From: an uncultured Slackia sp.
Lineage (GTDB): Bacteria; Actinomycetota; Coriobacteriia; Coriobacteriales; Eggerthellaceae
Direction: 5' to 3'
DNA: 64,000 bases
Assembly (NCBI RefSeq): GCF_959608125.1
Contig: NZ_CAUHPG010000008.1
Span: forward strand, 22,889 to 86,888
Shown: positions 43,770 through 54,878 of the stretch, in pieces
How positions within the stretch are numbered: the stretch's first letter is position 1
Layout: each line of letters opens with the position of its first letter
Notes under the pieces: generated by a model
Seen by the model: the letters and a program-made list of their open reading frames with translations, nothing else
Told to the model about the DNA's origin: nothing
The model's database searches: none
Made by a program: the position numbers and the translations under genes

Positions 43770-45815
43770 ATGCGAATCATTCCCACCATCGACGCAACCA
43801 AGCGCCGCGCCATGTTGAACGGCACGGGGGCCGTGCTGGTATCGAGCGCGCTCGTGTTCGCGAGCCTCGGCCTGCCGGCGGCCGCCGGATACGCCGCCCC
43901 CGCAACGCACGATGCATCCGGCCAGGCGGCGCCCGCCGCTGCCGAGCCCGAAGCAGACGGCGTGCTCGTGTTCGCCAAGGCCGACGATGCCGCGCGTACC
44001 CTTTCCGCCGATGACGCGGCCGACGCCGTGGCCGACGGCCTGAAGCAGCTCGGCATGCAAGAAACCGGCCGCTTCGCCGCAGCAGACGGCTCTACGGTCA
44101 TCGAAGCCGCCCCCGCCGCAGGCCAGAGCGTACACGACGCCGTAGCCGCGGCCGCCGCGATCGAAGGTGTCGAGGAGGCCCAGCCCAACTACGTCTACCA
44201 TCTGATCGACCCTGCCGAAGACGCGGGAGCCGCTTCGGGCCTGGTCCCCGACGACGCCGCCGTCTTGGCCGCAATCGCCGCGAACGACCCCTACGCGCAG
44301 ATATCCGACCCCGGCGAACCGAATAACCAGTACTGGCTCTACAACGCCGGATTCGACGACGCATGGAATCAGGCTCGGACCGAGGGCGACGTGGCCGTCG
44401 CCGTGCTCGACACGGGCGTCATGGCGGACCATCGCGACCTCGCGGGCAACGTGCTGACCGAATACGGCTGGGATGCAAGCGAAAACGCGCCGCTGTACGC
44501 CGACGGACAGAACGCCTTCAACGGAGGCCACGGCACCATGGTGGCGGGAGCCGCGGCGGCCGTGGCGAACAACGGCTTCGGCATGGCGGGCGCGTCGTTC
44601 AACGCGGAAATCGTGCCCGTGAAGGTATGCGACGACAACGCGGCCAAGCCCAAGATCACCACGAAATCGCTGCTGGCGGCATACGACTACGTCACAGAAC
44701 TGGCCCGCAGCGACAAGGCGAACGTGCGCGTGATCAACCTGAGCCTGGGCGCCTACGGTTCCACCCTGAACGACCAGGCGCTCGAAAACGCCATCATCGC
44801 CGCCAAAGACCAAGGCATCGTCACGGTGTGCGCCGGCGGCAACGGCGACAAGGCATCCAAGCCCGACACCAGGCCGATCTATCCCGCCGACTTCGACGCC
44901 TGCGTGTCCGTCACCGCGCTCGATGCCGACGGCACCGACCTGTCCTGGTCCGATTACAACGAATACAAAGACATCAGCGCGCCCGGCAAATCGATCACCG
45001 CGCCGCGCGCCAGCACCAGCGGCGACGCCGAAGGCTTCACCGCCGCCTCGGGCACTTCGCTCGCCGCGCCGATCGTATCGGGCGCCTTCGCCCTTATGTT
45101 CGCCGCTGAACCCGACGCGACCGTCGACGAGGCCAAGGCCGCGCTCTACGCATCGGCCGCGCCCGTGAAAGACGCGGACGCCGACCGCGCGCAAGGAAGC
45201 GGCAGCCACGGCGCGCTCGATGCCGCAGGGGCCGTGGATTACCTGATGCAGCACCACTCGGCGTTTTCCGACGTGACGGCGGACGACTGGTTCTTCAAAG
45301 CCGCCGATTACGTGAACGACCGCGGCATCATGAGCGGCTACGACGGCGCCTTCCATCCGCACGACGGCCTCACCCGCGCCCAGGCCGCGCAGATCCTGTA
45401 CAACCGCTTCAGCAACGGCGCGCAGCACGCCCCCGCCCCGCTGGCCGACGTCGACCAGAGCCAGTGGTACGCCCCCGCCGTGAACTGGGCCGTCGCCACC
45501 GGCATGATGGAAGGCTTCAAAGGCTCCGACATGTTCGGCGTGAGCAGCGAGCTTTCGCGCGAGCAGCTGGCCGTCGTGATGGCACGCGCCGCGAAAGCCG
45601 ATGTGGCCGCCGCCGACCCGAGCGCATTCACGGCCCTGCCCGACCACGACGCGACCAACGGCTGGGCTCGCGACGCCATGACCTGGGCGACCGACGAAGG
45701 CGTCATCAACGGCGTGGACGGTGCGGACGGCAAGCGGCTCATGCCGCAGGCGCCCATCACCCGCGCCCAGATGGCCCAGGTGATGATGAACGCCATGGAA
45801 GGCGGCCTGCTCTAA
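43770..45815 (+). CDS. Exported subtilisin-family (S8) protease with C-terminal SLH domains
   Basis: 681 residues. A signal peptide (to about residue 45) is followed by an inhibitor-like propeptide (VLVFAKADDAART...EAQPNYVYHL). The S8 catalytic triad is D214 (AVAVLDTGV), H254 (GHGTMVAG) and S430 (SGTSLAAPIVSGAFAL). Three SLH repeats fill the end (FSDVTADDWFFKAADYVNDRGIMSGYDG..., ADVDQSQWYAPAVNWAV..., ATNGWARDAMTWATDEGVINGVDG...), anchoring the enzyme to the wall polymer like the S-layer proteins downstream. ATG 43770 follows GGACGGAGGAAAGCC. Confidence 0.93.
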   Translation: MRIIPTIDATKRRAMLNGTGAVLVSSALVFASLGLPAAAGYAAPATHDASGQAAPAAAEPEADGVLVFAKADDAARTLSADDAADAVADGLKQLGMQETGRFAAADGSTVIEAAPAAGQSVHDAVAAAAAIEGVEEAQPNYVYHLIDPAEDAGAASGLVPDDAAVLAAIAANDPYAQISDPGEPNNQYWLYNAGFDDAWNQARTEGDVAVAVLDTGVMADHRDLAGNVLTEYGWDASENAPLYADGQNAFNGGHGTMVAGAAAAVANNGFGMAGASFNAEIVPVKVCDDNAAKPKITTKSLLAAYDYVTELARSDKANVRVINLSLGAYGSTLNDQALENAIIAAKDQGIVTVCAGGNGDKASKPDTRPIYPADFDACVSVTALDADGTDLSWSDYNEYKDISAPGKSITAPRASTSGDAEGFTAASGTSLAAPIVSGAFALMFAAEPDATVDEAKAALYASAAPVKDADADRAQGSGSHGALDAAGAVDYLMQHHSAFSDVTADDWFFKAADYVNDRGIMSGYDGAFHPHDGLTRAQAAQILYNRFSNGAQHAPAPLADVDQSQWYAPAVNWAVATGMMEGFKGSDMFGVSSELSREQLAVVMARAAKADVAAADPSAFTALPDHDATNGWARDAMTWATDEGVINGVDGADGKRLMPQAPITRAQMAQVMMNAMEGGLL

Positions 45816-45863
45816 CGGGGCCCCTCATACCGACGGGCGCTGCCTGCGGCGGCGCCCGTCCGC

Positions 45864-45902
45864 GCACGACGCCGCCGACGCAAGAGCCCGGCGGCGTCGT
45901 GC
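45864..45902 (+). terminator. Hairpin after subtilisin gene
   Basis: GCACGACGCCGCCG (45864-45877) pairs perfectly with CGGCGGCGTCGTGC (45889-45902), and GACGGGCGC/GCGCCCGTC forms a second stem just before it. There is no T-run. Confidence 0.6.
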
Positions 45903-45948
45903 TATGATGCACCAACGTATAATCGGAAACACTGCAAAGGCGGCCATC

Positions 45949-47577
45949 ATGGCGTATTACCGAATCGCACTCGTGGGACACGCGCGCTTCCAGGCGGGAG
46001 ACGCCGCGGCACGGACCTACCTCGAGCTCAAGGCCCTGGGCCACGGCGTCGAGCTGCTCGATCCCGCCGTGGTTCCTAGCATCTTCGACGCCGAAGGCAA
46101 CCTCGACCGCACCGCCGCCGCGCCGTTTCTGGAAACGTTCGACCCCGCCTGCGTGGCCTGCGCGCATGACTCCGTCGAAGATATCCTGGCGGCCTGCGAG
46201 CGTTCGGGCAAAGGCCAGGACGAGCCCATTCGCCACGTGGTGGTGTTCGGCTACATAGGTCCCGACAACTTCGGCGACGAACTTATCTTCTCGCTGATCG
46301 CCGCCAACGTGCGCAAGCGCTACCCCGGCTCCTACGTGTCGGCCATCGGCCACGTGCCCGACCGCACGATCGCGCGGCACGGCGTGGCATCCGTCACCCC
46401 GCCCATGAAGGCCGAACTGTTCGCCCAGCTCGCAGGCGCTTCGGCGCTCGTGTTCATGGCGGGCATCATGTTCGACGAGCCCTTCAAAGACTGGACCTCG
46501 GGCCCGATCGACCTCTACCTCAACCCGCATTCCGAAATAGCCGGCCAAACGGCATGCTGCCTCATGGCCTACCAGCAGGGCGTGCCCGCGGTGTTTCTGG
46601 GCGTGGGCGCAGGCCCGCTCGCCAACGCCGACGCATGCAAGCTGGTAGAAATGGCATCGCTCACCAAGCCCTTGTACCTGCCGCGCGACCGGCACACCGC
46701 GCAGCTGCTCGAAAACGCCGGCGTCGACCGCTCGCTCATCCAGGTGAAAGCCGACCTGGCGTTTTCGATCGAACGCCCCGAGCGCTGCGACGCGTGGGAG
46801 CGCTGGAAAGAGGAGTCGGGCCTGGCGGACGCGCCGTTTCTTTCGGCGTCGTTTCGCGATCACCGCACCTGCGGCGAAGGTCTGGCCGACGCCATGGCGA
46901 CGCTTTTCGACCACGCGTTCGAAACGAAGGGCTGGCGCACGGTGTTCTTGGATTTCGCGCCCGAAGACCACGCGGTGCACGAACGCATCGCAGGCAGAAT
47001 GCGCCATGCCGAAGAGGCCTTGTTCTTCGGCCTGACCGACGATTTCGACAGCACCGTGGCGGCGCTGTCGCAGGCCCAGGCATCCGTGGCCATGCGCCTG
47101 CACTGCTCGATCGTGTCGAACGCCCTGGGCATTCCTTCGATCGGCATCGATTACAACGATAAGGTGGAAGCGTTCTACGACACCATGGATGCGCGCGCCT
47201 TCCTGCTGGAACCCGACTGTACCGCCCTGGGCGCGACGGCGACGTTCGACGCGCTCATGCAAGACGATGCCGCGGCAGAGCGCGTGCGCACGCAGGCCGC
47301 AGCGCTGCGCGAGCAGGCTCTCGACGCCTTCGAAACCTTCTTCGAAACGGTCGATGCGGCAGACGTGCCGCGTGCGTCGACGCGTCTATACGTACGCGAC
47401 GTATCGATCGCCCAGCAAGAGCTCGAGCGCGAACGGGAACGCTGCGCGCATCTGGAAACCGAGCTTGCGGCGGCACGGGCGCGCTGCAAAGAGCTGGTGG
47501 CCTCACCCACTTGGAAAGCGGGCCGCGCGATCGGCGCCTTGCCGCGCGCGATCAAGCGCATCGCGGGCAGGGCGTAG
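45949..47577 (+). CDS. Polysaccharide pyruvyl transferase family protein
   Basis: 542 residues. After an N-terminal domain (about 100 residues), VVVFGYIGPDNFGDELIFSLIAANVRKRYPG opens a CsaB-type pyruvyltransferase domain, with VFLGVGAGPLANADACKLV and VAMRLHCSIVSNALGIPSIGIDYNDKV later. CsaB-type enzymes put ketal pyruvate on secondary wall polymers that SLH domains bind, which fits the nearby SLH proteins. The C-terminus is a coiled coil ending WKAGRAIGALPRAIKRIAGR, an amphipathic basic tail. ATG 45949 is chosen; an earlier ATG at 45904 has no support. Confidence 0.88.
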   Translation: MAYYRIALVGHARFQAGDAAARTYLELKALGHGVELLDPAVVPSIFDAEGNLDRTAAAPFLETFDPACVACAHDSVEDILAACERSGKGQDEPIRHVVVFGYIGPDNFGDELIFSLIAANVRKRYPGSYVSAIGHVPDRTIARHGVASVTPPMKAELFAQLAGASALVFMAGIMFDEPFKDWTSGPIDLYLNPHSEIAGQTACCLMAYQQGVPAVFLGVGAGPLANADACKLVEMASLTKPLYLPRDRHTAQLLENAGVDRSLIQVKADLAFSIERPERCDAWERWKEESGLADAPFLSASFRDHRTCGEGLADAMATLFDHAFETKGWRTVFLDFAPEDHAVHERIAGRMRHAEEALFFGLTDDFDSTVAALSQAQASVAMRLHCSIVSNALGIPSIGIDYNDKVEAFYDTMDARAFLLEPDCTALGATATFDALMQDDAAAERVRTQAAALREQALDAFETFFETVDAADVPRASTRLYVRDVSIAQQELERERERCAHLETELAAARARCKELVASPTWKAGRAIGALPRAIKRIAGRA

Positions 47578-47604
47578 CGCGACGCACACGGCGCAAAGCC
47601 CCGG

Positions 47605-48765
47605 CTAACGCCCGAGCGCACGTTTCACGGCACGAGGCAGCACGGTGATCGCACGGCCGACTTTGAACGACACCGACGAGCGAAGCGCCTCTATCTCGGC
47701 GTACGCGGCATCGAGCTCTTCGATCTTGGCGGCCGTCTCGCGACGCGACTCATCGAGTTCGGCGCGCGTGGCGGCAAGCTTGGCATCCAGGTCGGCGATC
47801 GAGCCCTCCTGGATTCTGATGATGTTCTGGCGCTGCCACAGACGCCAGTAGCATTCGCGCTGGTCGGCGGCGGCCATCACGTTGTCGGGCCACAGCGGGG
47901 TGGACGGAAAGCCGTCCACCATGGAATCGCACGCCTCCACGGCGCAATCCACGAACCATTCGTCCAGCATGCTGAACGCCTCGCACAGGCCGTCTTCGCC
48001 TGCATCGCGAGCGGCGTAGGCGCGGGCGCGGCAAAAATCGGACAGATACATATGGGCGCGCAAGCGCGCCAGCCCCTTGCTCTGGTCGGTGGTCACCGAG
48101 CCCTCGCGCACCAGATAGCCGTAACACGTATCGGGCACCATGGCGCAGCGACCGTCGGCCGTCATGGACCTGATCACGAATTCGTTGTCTTCGTTGACCA
48201 TGCCTTCGGCGAAGCGCACCCCGCCCTCGCGCACGTACGATGTCTTGCAAATCTGCACGCAGGGCTGGGCGCAGAAATCGCCCGCACGGACCTGATGCTC
48301 GAACATCGCCTTGCCGTTCAGAATGCCCGGCTGCGTGATCCTGCGGAAGTAGTCGGCATCCTGCGGATGCAGGGCCTCGGCGCGCTCGCTTTCGTACACG
48401 ACGCGCGCGCCGAAGAACAGCACGTCCAGATCGTCCGCCTTCATACGCTCGACCAGGCGTGCAAGCGAGCCCGGCTCGATAGCGTCGTCCGCGTCGAAGA
48501 AATACAGGTAATCGCCGCGAGCCTCCTCGATGCCGCGGTTGCGCGCCGCGCCGGCGCCGCGGTTCTCGCCCTGATGCACCGCTCGCACGCAATCGATCGT
48601 GCGGGCGTATTCGTCGCACAGGCGCGGCGAATCGTCGACGGAGCCGTCGTCCACCAGGACGATTTCGCATGCGCCGGCCGCAAAGTCCTGGTTCTGCAGC
48701 TGCTCGAGGCAGGCGGGCAGGTAGGCGGCCGCATTGTACACGGGTACGACTATCGTCAAATCCAT
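47605..48765 (-). CDS. Family 2 glycosyltransferase
   Basis: 386 residues. LTIVVPVYNAAAYLPACLEQL, LVDDGSVDDSP and YFFDADDAIEPGSL are the GT-A nucleotide-sugar motifs of GT2. The C-terminal quarter is a predicted coiled coil (IADLDAKLAATRAELDESRRETAAKIEEL) ending SFKVGRAITVLPRAVKRALGR, nearly the same tail as the convergent pyruvyltransferase. It likely works on the same wall polysaccharide. ATG 48765 follows GAAGGAGACACCCG. Confidence 0.92.
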   Translation of the reverse strand: MDLTIVVPVYNAAAYLPACLEQLQNQDFAAGACEIVLVDDGSVDDSPRLCDEYARTIDCVRAVHQGENRGAGAARNRGIEEARGDYLYFFDADDAIEPGSLARLVERMKADDLDVLFFGARVVYESERAEALHPQDADYFRRITQPGILNGKAMFEHQVRAGDFCAQPCVQICKTSYVREGGVRFAEGMVNEDNEFVIRSMTADGRCAMVPDTCYGYLVREGSVTTDQSKGLARLRAHMYLSDFCRARAYAARDAGEDGLCEAFSMLDEWFVDCAVEACDSMVDGFPSTPLWPDNVMAAADQRECYWRLWQRQNIIRIQEGSIADLDAKLAATRAELDESRRETAAKIEELDAAYAEIEALRSSVSFKVGRAITVLPRAVKRALGR

Positions 48766-48885
48766 CGGGTGTCTCCTTCGTCATCGAGCGCTCGAAGCAC
48801 ATCGCGCTCCATTCTACCGTTAATCCGCACACCGCACGTCCGCGTCGCGGTACGCGGCATGCGGTTCGGGAGCGCGCATCCTTCT

Positions 48886-48941
48886 TTCATGCAGAATCGC
48901 CTGCGTCCTGCATGAATGCCGCCCCATCACGTACAATGTAC
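48886..48941. promoter_or_regulatory. Inverted repeat and promoter upstream of secA
   Basis: TTCATGCAG (48886-48894) and CTGCATGAA (48908-48916) are perfect 9-bp arms with a 13-bp spacer. GTACAATGTAC (48931-48941) is a second palindrome that contains a TACAAT -10 element (48932-48937). The layout suggests regulated transcription of secA; the regulator is unknown. Confidence 0.5.
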
Positions 48942-48989
48942 ATTTTGAATCAATCCGATTGTCCTATCCATCCGCGAGAAAGCGCATTC

Positions 48990-51605
<2,616 letters not shown>

Positions 51606-51648
51606 GGCCGAAGCGCTCAAGCCGCCCTACCCCGCTCCAAGCGAACCG

Positions 51649-51680
51649 AAGCTCCGTCTGCCTGCAGACGGAGCTTTTTC
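51649..51680 (+). terminator. Terminator of secA
   Basis: AAGCTCCGTCTGC (51649-51661) pairs perfectly with GCAGACGGAGCTT (51664-51676), followed by TTTC. It ends 42 bp before the conserved S-layer 5' segment, so copy 1 cannot simply read through from secA. Confidence 0.88.
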
Positions 51681-51721
51681 GTGTCCGAAAACACGTAAAC
51701 CGCCATGGCGCAGCTCTTTTA

Positions 51722-51881
51722 TGAAAGGAGACAAAACACGACGGCTTACGTCAATGACGAACAGAAGAAGGAGGGCGCCTACGGCAAGGCCGTCAAGGCG
51801 ACCCTGGCTGCCACCCTGGCAGCAGGCATGGTCCCCGCCGCCGCCGCTTTCGCGGACGAGCCGGCCGAGGCTACCGCCGAG
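51722..51881 (+). repeat. S-layer 5' repeat, copy A (with ACG start)
   Basis: 160 bp containing the RBS (TGAAAGGAGACAAAACA), start and signal peptide codons. It is identical to 55208-55367 (same orientation) and to 61966-61807 (opposite strand) except for one base: C at 51739 where the other two have T, turning ATG into ACG. Confidence 0.95.
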
Positions 51882-54374
51882 AATAGCGACGTCGAGCTGC
51901 TGGCCAACCCGAGCGCTGCCGAGGCTTTCAGCGCCGGCAAGGTCACTGCCGCTCAGGTCTACTTCGACGGCAAGGCGTTCCGCAGCTTCAACCTCGACGG
52001 CATGGATTCCCTGGCTGCCCACAAGGGCGTTTCCAAGATGGTCGTCCCCACCACGGTCGAAGTTCCTTCCGTGGGTGCGGTCAAGCTCGTTGCGGACGCC
52101 GACCTGGACAAGGGCGATGCTCTCGCCCTCGACCCCAACTACAAGGTGAATACCTACGCTGCTGACAAGGACGGCAAGCCGACCGGCGAGGCCCTGTCCG
52201 AGGTCATCAATCCGGGCAACTACGTCACCGTGGTCGAGGCCATCGACGGCGAGTACAAGGGCGGCAAGGTTTCCGTTCCCTTCACCATCACTCCTGCCGA
52301 CCTTGGCACGCTGACCGTCTTCGAGGTCAACCCCTCCGACGCCGCTGACACGGACGACAACTACTTCGAGTTCACGGGCGACAAGCTCGACCTCGGCATC
52401 GCCGGCAACGGCACCGCTCTCGAGCAGGGCGTCGACTACGAGGTGACCTTCAAGAAGGCCGCTTCCAACGAGGCCGCCGATGTTATCGCCGCCGGCAGCT
52501 ACTACGCCGAGGTCAAGGGCCTGGGCATCTACGCCGGCAAGGAAGGCAAGACCGCCGCATTCACGGTCAACAAGTTCAACCTTGCAAGCGCGACCATCCA
52601 GGTCGACGACGTCATCGGCACCAATGCCGTTCCGACGAAGGCCAACCGCATCGTGAGCAACAACGGTACCGTCCTCAATCCCGAGATGGTCACCATTGCC
52701 CTCAACGCCAGCCAGGTCTTCGACGCCCCTGACGCCTATAAGTTCACCGCTTCCGCCACCGACGCCGCCAACATCGATGGCACCAACGTCGACGTCGTGG
52801 TGAACAAGATCGCTCGCGCCGCCTCCTTCGGCTACGACGACGAGGCCTGGAAGACCGAGTTCGTCACCGATCTCTCCCAGAAGAAGCCCGTCATCTTCGA
52901 TGCCACCAAGGTCCAGGCCTTCGACGGCGAGTCCGCCCTTACCAAGGGCGATGCCGCCAGCAACTTCAAGGTCCAGGTCTTCGACGCCAAGGGCGCTGAC
53001 GTGACCGCGACCGTTCTCGCCGACAACGTCATCAAGGAGCCCGGCACCTACACGGTGAAGGTTTCCGTCGTCACCGGCACCGGCAACTACAACGTGGGCG
53101 GCACCGCCTCCGCCACCGTCAAGGTGACCAAGGGTGCCATCGACGCCGACGCCACCGCATGGGTGTCCTACGGCGGCAAGGTCGTCGAGGGCAACGAGCT
53201 CGACGCCGAGTACGATCCCAAGGGCGGCTACGCCGTCAACGACTTCACGTTCGGTGTGAAGGACGCCAACGGCAAGGACGTCGCCACCTCCGACTACACC
53301 GTCAAGATCGTCGACCAGGACGGCAAGGAGTACAAGGCCGGCGACACGATGAAGAACGCTGGCACCTACAGCATCGTCATCGAGAGCTCCGCGTACGACA
53401 TCACCAACCAGACCGCCGTCGAGTTCACCATCGCCCCGATGGCCCTCGACAACATCAAGGTCGGCGCCGTGAAGCAGTTCGAGGACTCCGCCATCTACTA
53501 CGCTCCCCTCAAGAAGGAGGGCTACGGCCTGCCCTACGTTGCCGGCACCAACTGGAGCCTGGACATTCAGCGCAACAACGGCACCGAGTACAAGGCCCTC
53601 GAGGAGAACTCCGAGCTGAAGCTCACCCTCGAGCAGTACGATGCCGAGGCCGGCGTCTGGAAGACCGTCACCACCGCCAAGGGCGAGGGCGAGTGCCGCG
53701 TGACCGTGGCCCCGCTGAACTCCTCCGTGGCCTCCAACTACAAGTTCGCGACCGAGGCAGGCACCGTGGTCGACTTCTGCGTCGTCGACGAGAGCAAGCT
53801 CAAGTTCTACGACGTCCCGCCGGCGGAGTGGTACTTCGACAACATCGCCACCGCCGTCGATAAGAACTGGATCAAGGGCTATAACAACACCAAGTTCTTC
53901 GGACCCAACGACGCCATCACCCGCGCCGACGTGTGCGTGATCATGGCCCGCATGGCCGGCAAGGACCTCTGGATCGACCGTCCCGAGAACTCCGGTTCCG
54001 AGATGCAGTTCTTCGAGACCCCGTTCGGCGACGTTAACGGCAAGATGTACTACGCCGAGGCCGTCGCCTGGGCTGCCAACACCGGCATCGTCAAGGGCGA
54101 CAGCAACACCGGCGCATTCCGCCCCGACGACCAGATTTCTCGCGAGGAGTTCGCTGCCATGATGGCCCGCTACTCCGAGAAGCTGGGCAACGACGTCACC
54201 GCCGACGCTTCCGTGCTCGACGACTACGCCGACGCCTCCTCCGTCTCCGCCTGGGCCAAGGACTACGTCGCCTGGGCCGTCGAAGAGGGCATCATGGGCG
54301 TCGACACCACCGTGCTGTGGCCTTCCGAGGACATCACGCGCGCTGCCGTCGCGACGATGCTCGTCCGCCTCTAA
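51738..54374 (+). CDS. S-layer homology protein, copy 1 (start codon ACG)
   Basis: 878 residues if read from ACG 51738. The signal peptide (AVKATLAATLAAGMVPAAAAFA) is the same as in copies 2 and 3. Six or so Ig/beta-sandwich repeats follow (for example GTYTVKVSVVTGTGNYNV, GTYSIVIESSAYDI). Three SLH domains end the protein (FYDVPPAEWYFDNIATAV, FGDVNGKMYYAEAVAWAANTGIVKG, ASSVSAWAKDYVAWAVEEGIMG). The expected ATG is ACG despite a perfect RBS. The in-frame ATG at 51705 would add 11 residues but reads through the RBS and has none of its own. No promoter is evident after the secA terminator. It is probably a silent cassette, or translated weakly from ACG. Confidence 0.88.
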   Translation, partial: TTAYVNDEQKKEGAYGKAVKATLAATLAAGMVPAAAAFADEPAEATAENSDVELLANPSAAEAFSAGKVTAAQVYFDGKAFRSFNLDGMDSLAAHKGVSKMVVPTTVEVPSVGAVKLVADADLDKGDALALDPNYKVNTYAADKDGKPTGEALSEVINPGNYVTVVEAIDGEYKGGKVSVPFTITPADLGTLTVFEVNPSDAADTDDNYFEFTGDKLDLGIAGNGTALEQGVDYEVTFKKAASNEAADVIAAGSYYAEVKGLGIYAGKEGKTAAFTVNKFNLASATIQVDDVIGTNAVPTKANRIVSNNGTVLNPEMVTIALNASQVFDAPDAYKFTASATDAANIDGTNVDVVVNKIARAASFGYDDEAWKTEFVTDLSQKKPVIFDATKVQAFDGESALTKGDAASNFKVQVFDAKGADVTATVLADNVIKEPGTYTVKVSVVTGTGNYNVGGTASATVKVTKGAIDADATAWVSYGGKVVEGNELDAEYDPKGGYAVNDFTFGVKDANGKDVATSDYTVKIVDQDGKEYKAGDTMKNAGTYSIVIESSAYDITNQTAVEFTIAPMALDNIKVGAVKQFEDSAIYYAPLKKEGYGLPYVAGTNWSLDIQRNNGTEYKALEENSELKLTLEQYDAEAGVWKTVTTAKGEGECRVTVAPLNSSVASNYKFATEAGTVVDFCVVDESKLKFYDVPPAEWYFDNIATAVDKNWIKGYNNTKFFGPNDAITRADVCVIMARMAGKDLWIDRPENSGSEMQFFETPFGDVNGKMYYAEAVAWAANTGIVKGDSNTGAFRPDDQISREEFAAMMARYSEKLGNDVTADASVLDDYADASSVSAWAKDYVAWAVEEGIMGVDTTVLWPSEDITRAAVATMLVRL

Positions 54375-54411
54375 AACACCTCGCCTGACGTCCCTCTGAG
54401 GACGCCGGGAC

Positions 54412-54551
54412 AAGAGCCCGCCCCTCGCGGGGCGGGCTCGCGGGAGGACGCCTCAGGGCGCCTTCCCGCGAGCCTTTGGCTTAAAGCAAGCTGTCGCACA
54501 AACGCTTCGACGACGAAAGGGCCCCTGCATAGCGCAGGGGCCCTTTCGTGT
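54412..54551. repeat. Inner 140-bp inverted repeat, left arm
   Basis: Perfect reverse-complement match to 59284-59423. It covers the 3' UTR and terminators of copy 1: hairpin GAGCCCGCCCC/GGGGCGGGCTC, a second hairpin, the 29-nt conserved element (54471-54499) and a 16-bp terminator stem (54513-54549). Confidence 0.95.
54513..54549. terminator. Bidirectional terminator, copy 1 / toxin gene
   Basis: ACGAAAGGGCCCCTGC (54513-54528) pairs perfectly with GCAGGGGCCCTTTCGT (54534-54549). Confidence 0.88.
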
Positions 54552-54572
54552 ATTCAAAACTTTCAAGCAGCG

Positions 54573-54878
54573 CTAGACGAGCCGCGCGTAGTCGCGCCTC
54601 TGATGGAACACGTGCGCCACGAACACGCGGCCGTCCCTTTCGAAATAGAGCACCGCGTAGCGCCCCATGAACGCGGCCCGGTATCCGAGGGCTGCTATCT
54701 CCGGCAGCCGCGACAGCGCGTGGAGCGAAGGGTTCGCGGCGATCTCGCGCAGGAGAGCCTCGAACGAGTCGAGGAACGACTTCGCGGCGGACGGCCCGTC
54801 CGACACCGCGAGGAGATATTCGACGATGCCCTCGACCTCTTCGCGGGCGCTTTCCAGCACGATGCAATCAGAGGCCAT
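54573..54878 (-). CDS. RelE/ParE-family toxin
   Basis: 101 residues. SAREEVEGIVEYLLAVSDGPSAAKSFLDSFEALLREIAANPSLHALSRL and YRAAFMGRYAVLYFERDGRVFVAHVFHQRRDYARLV fit the RelE/ParE fold, including the C-terminal basic strand that contacts the ribosome or gyrase. The start overlaps the antitoxin gene by 11 bp on the same strand, the usual antitoxin-first order. Toxic activity is inferred. Confidence 0.88.
   Translation of the reverse strand: MASDCIVLESAREEVEGIVEYLLAVSDGPSAAKSFLDSFEALLREIAANPSLHALSRLPEIAALGYRAAFMGRYAVLYFERDGRVFVAHVFHQRRDYARLV

Noticed and set aside
51705..51740. ATG 51705 as the true start of S-layer copy 1
   Set aside because: It lacks a Shine-Dalgarno sequence, would translate the conserved RBS, and is not shared by copies 2 and 3. 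Kept only as an alternative.
51627..54413. 928-codon minus-strand frame opposite S-layer copy 1 (and a similar one at 55152-57191)
   Set aside because: Shadow frames arising from the GC-ending codons of the SLH genes; protein is Gly/Asp/Val repeats without family features.
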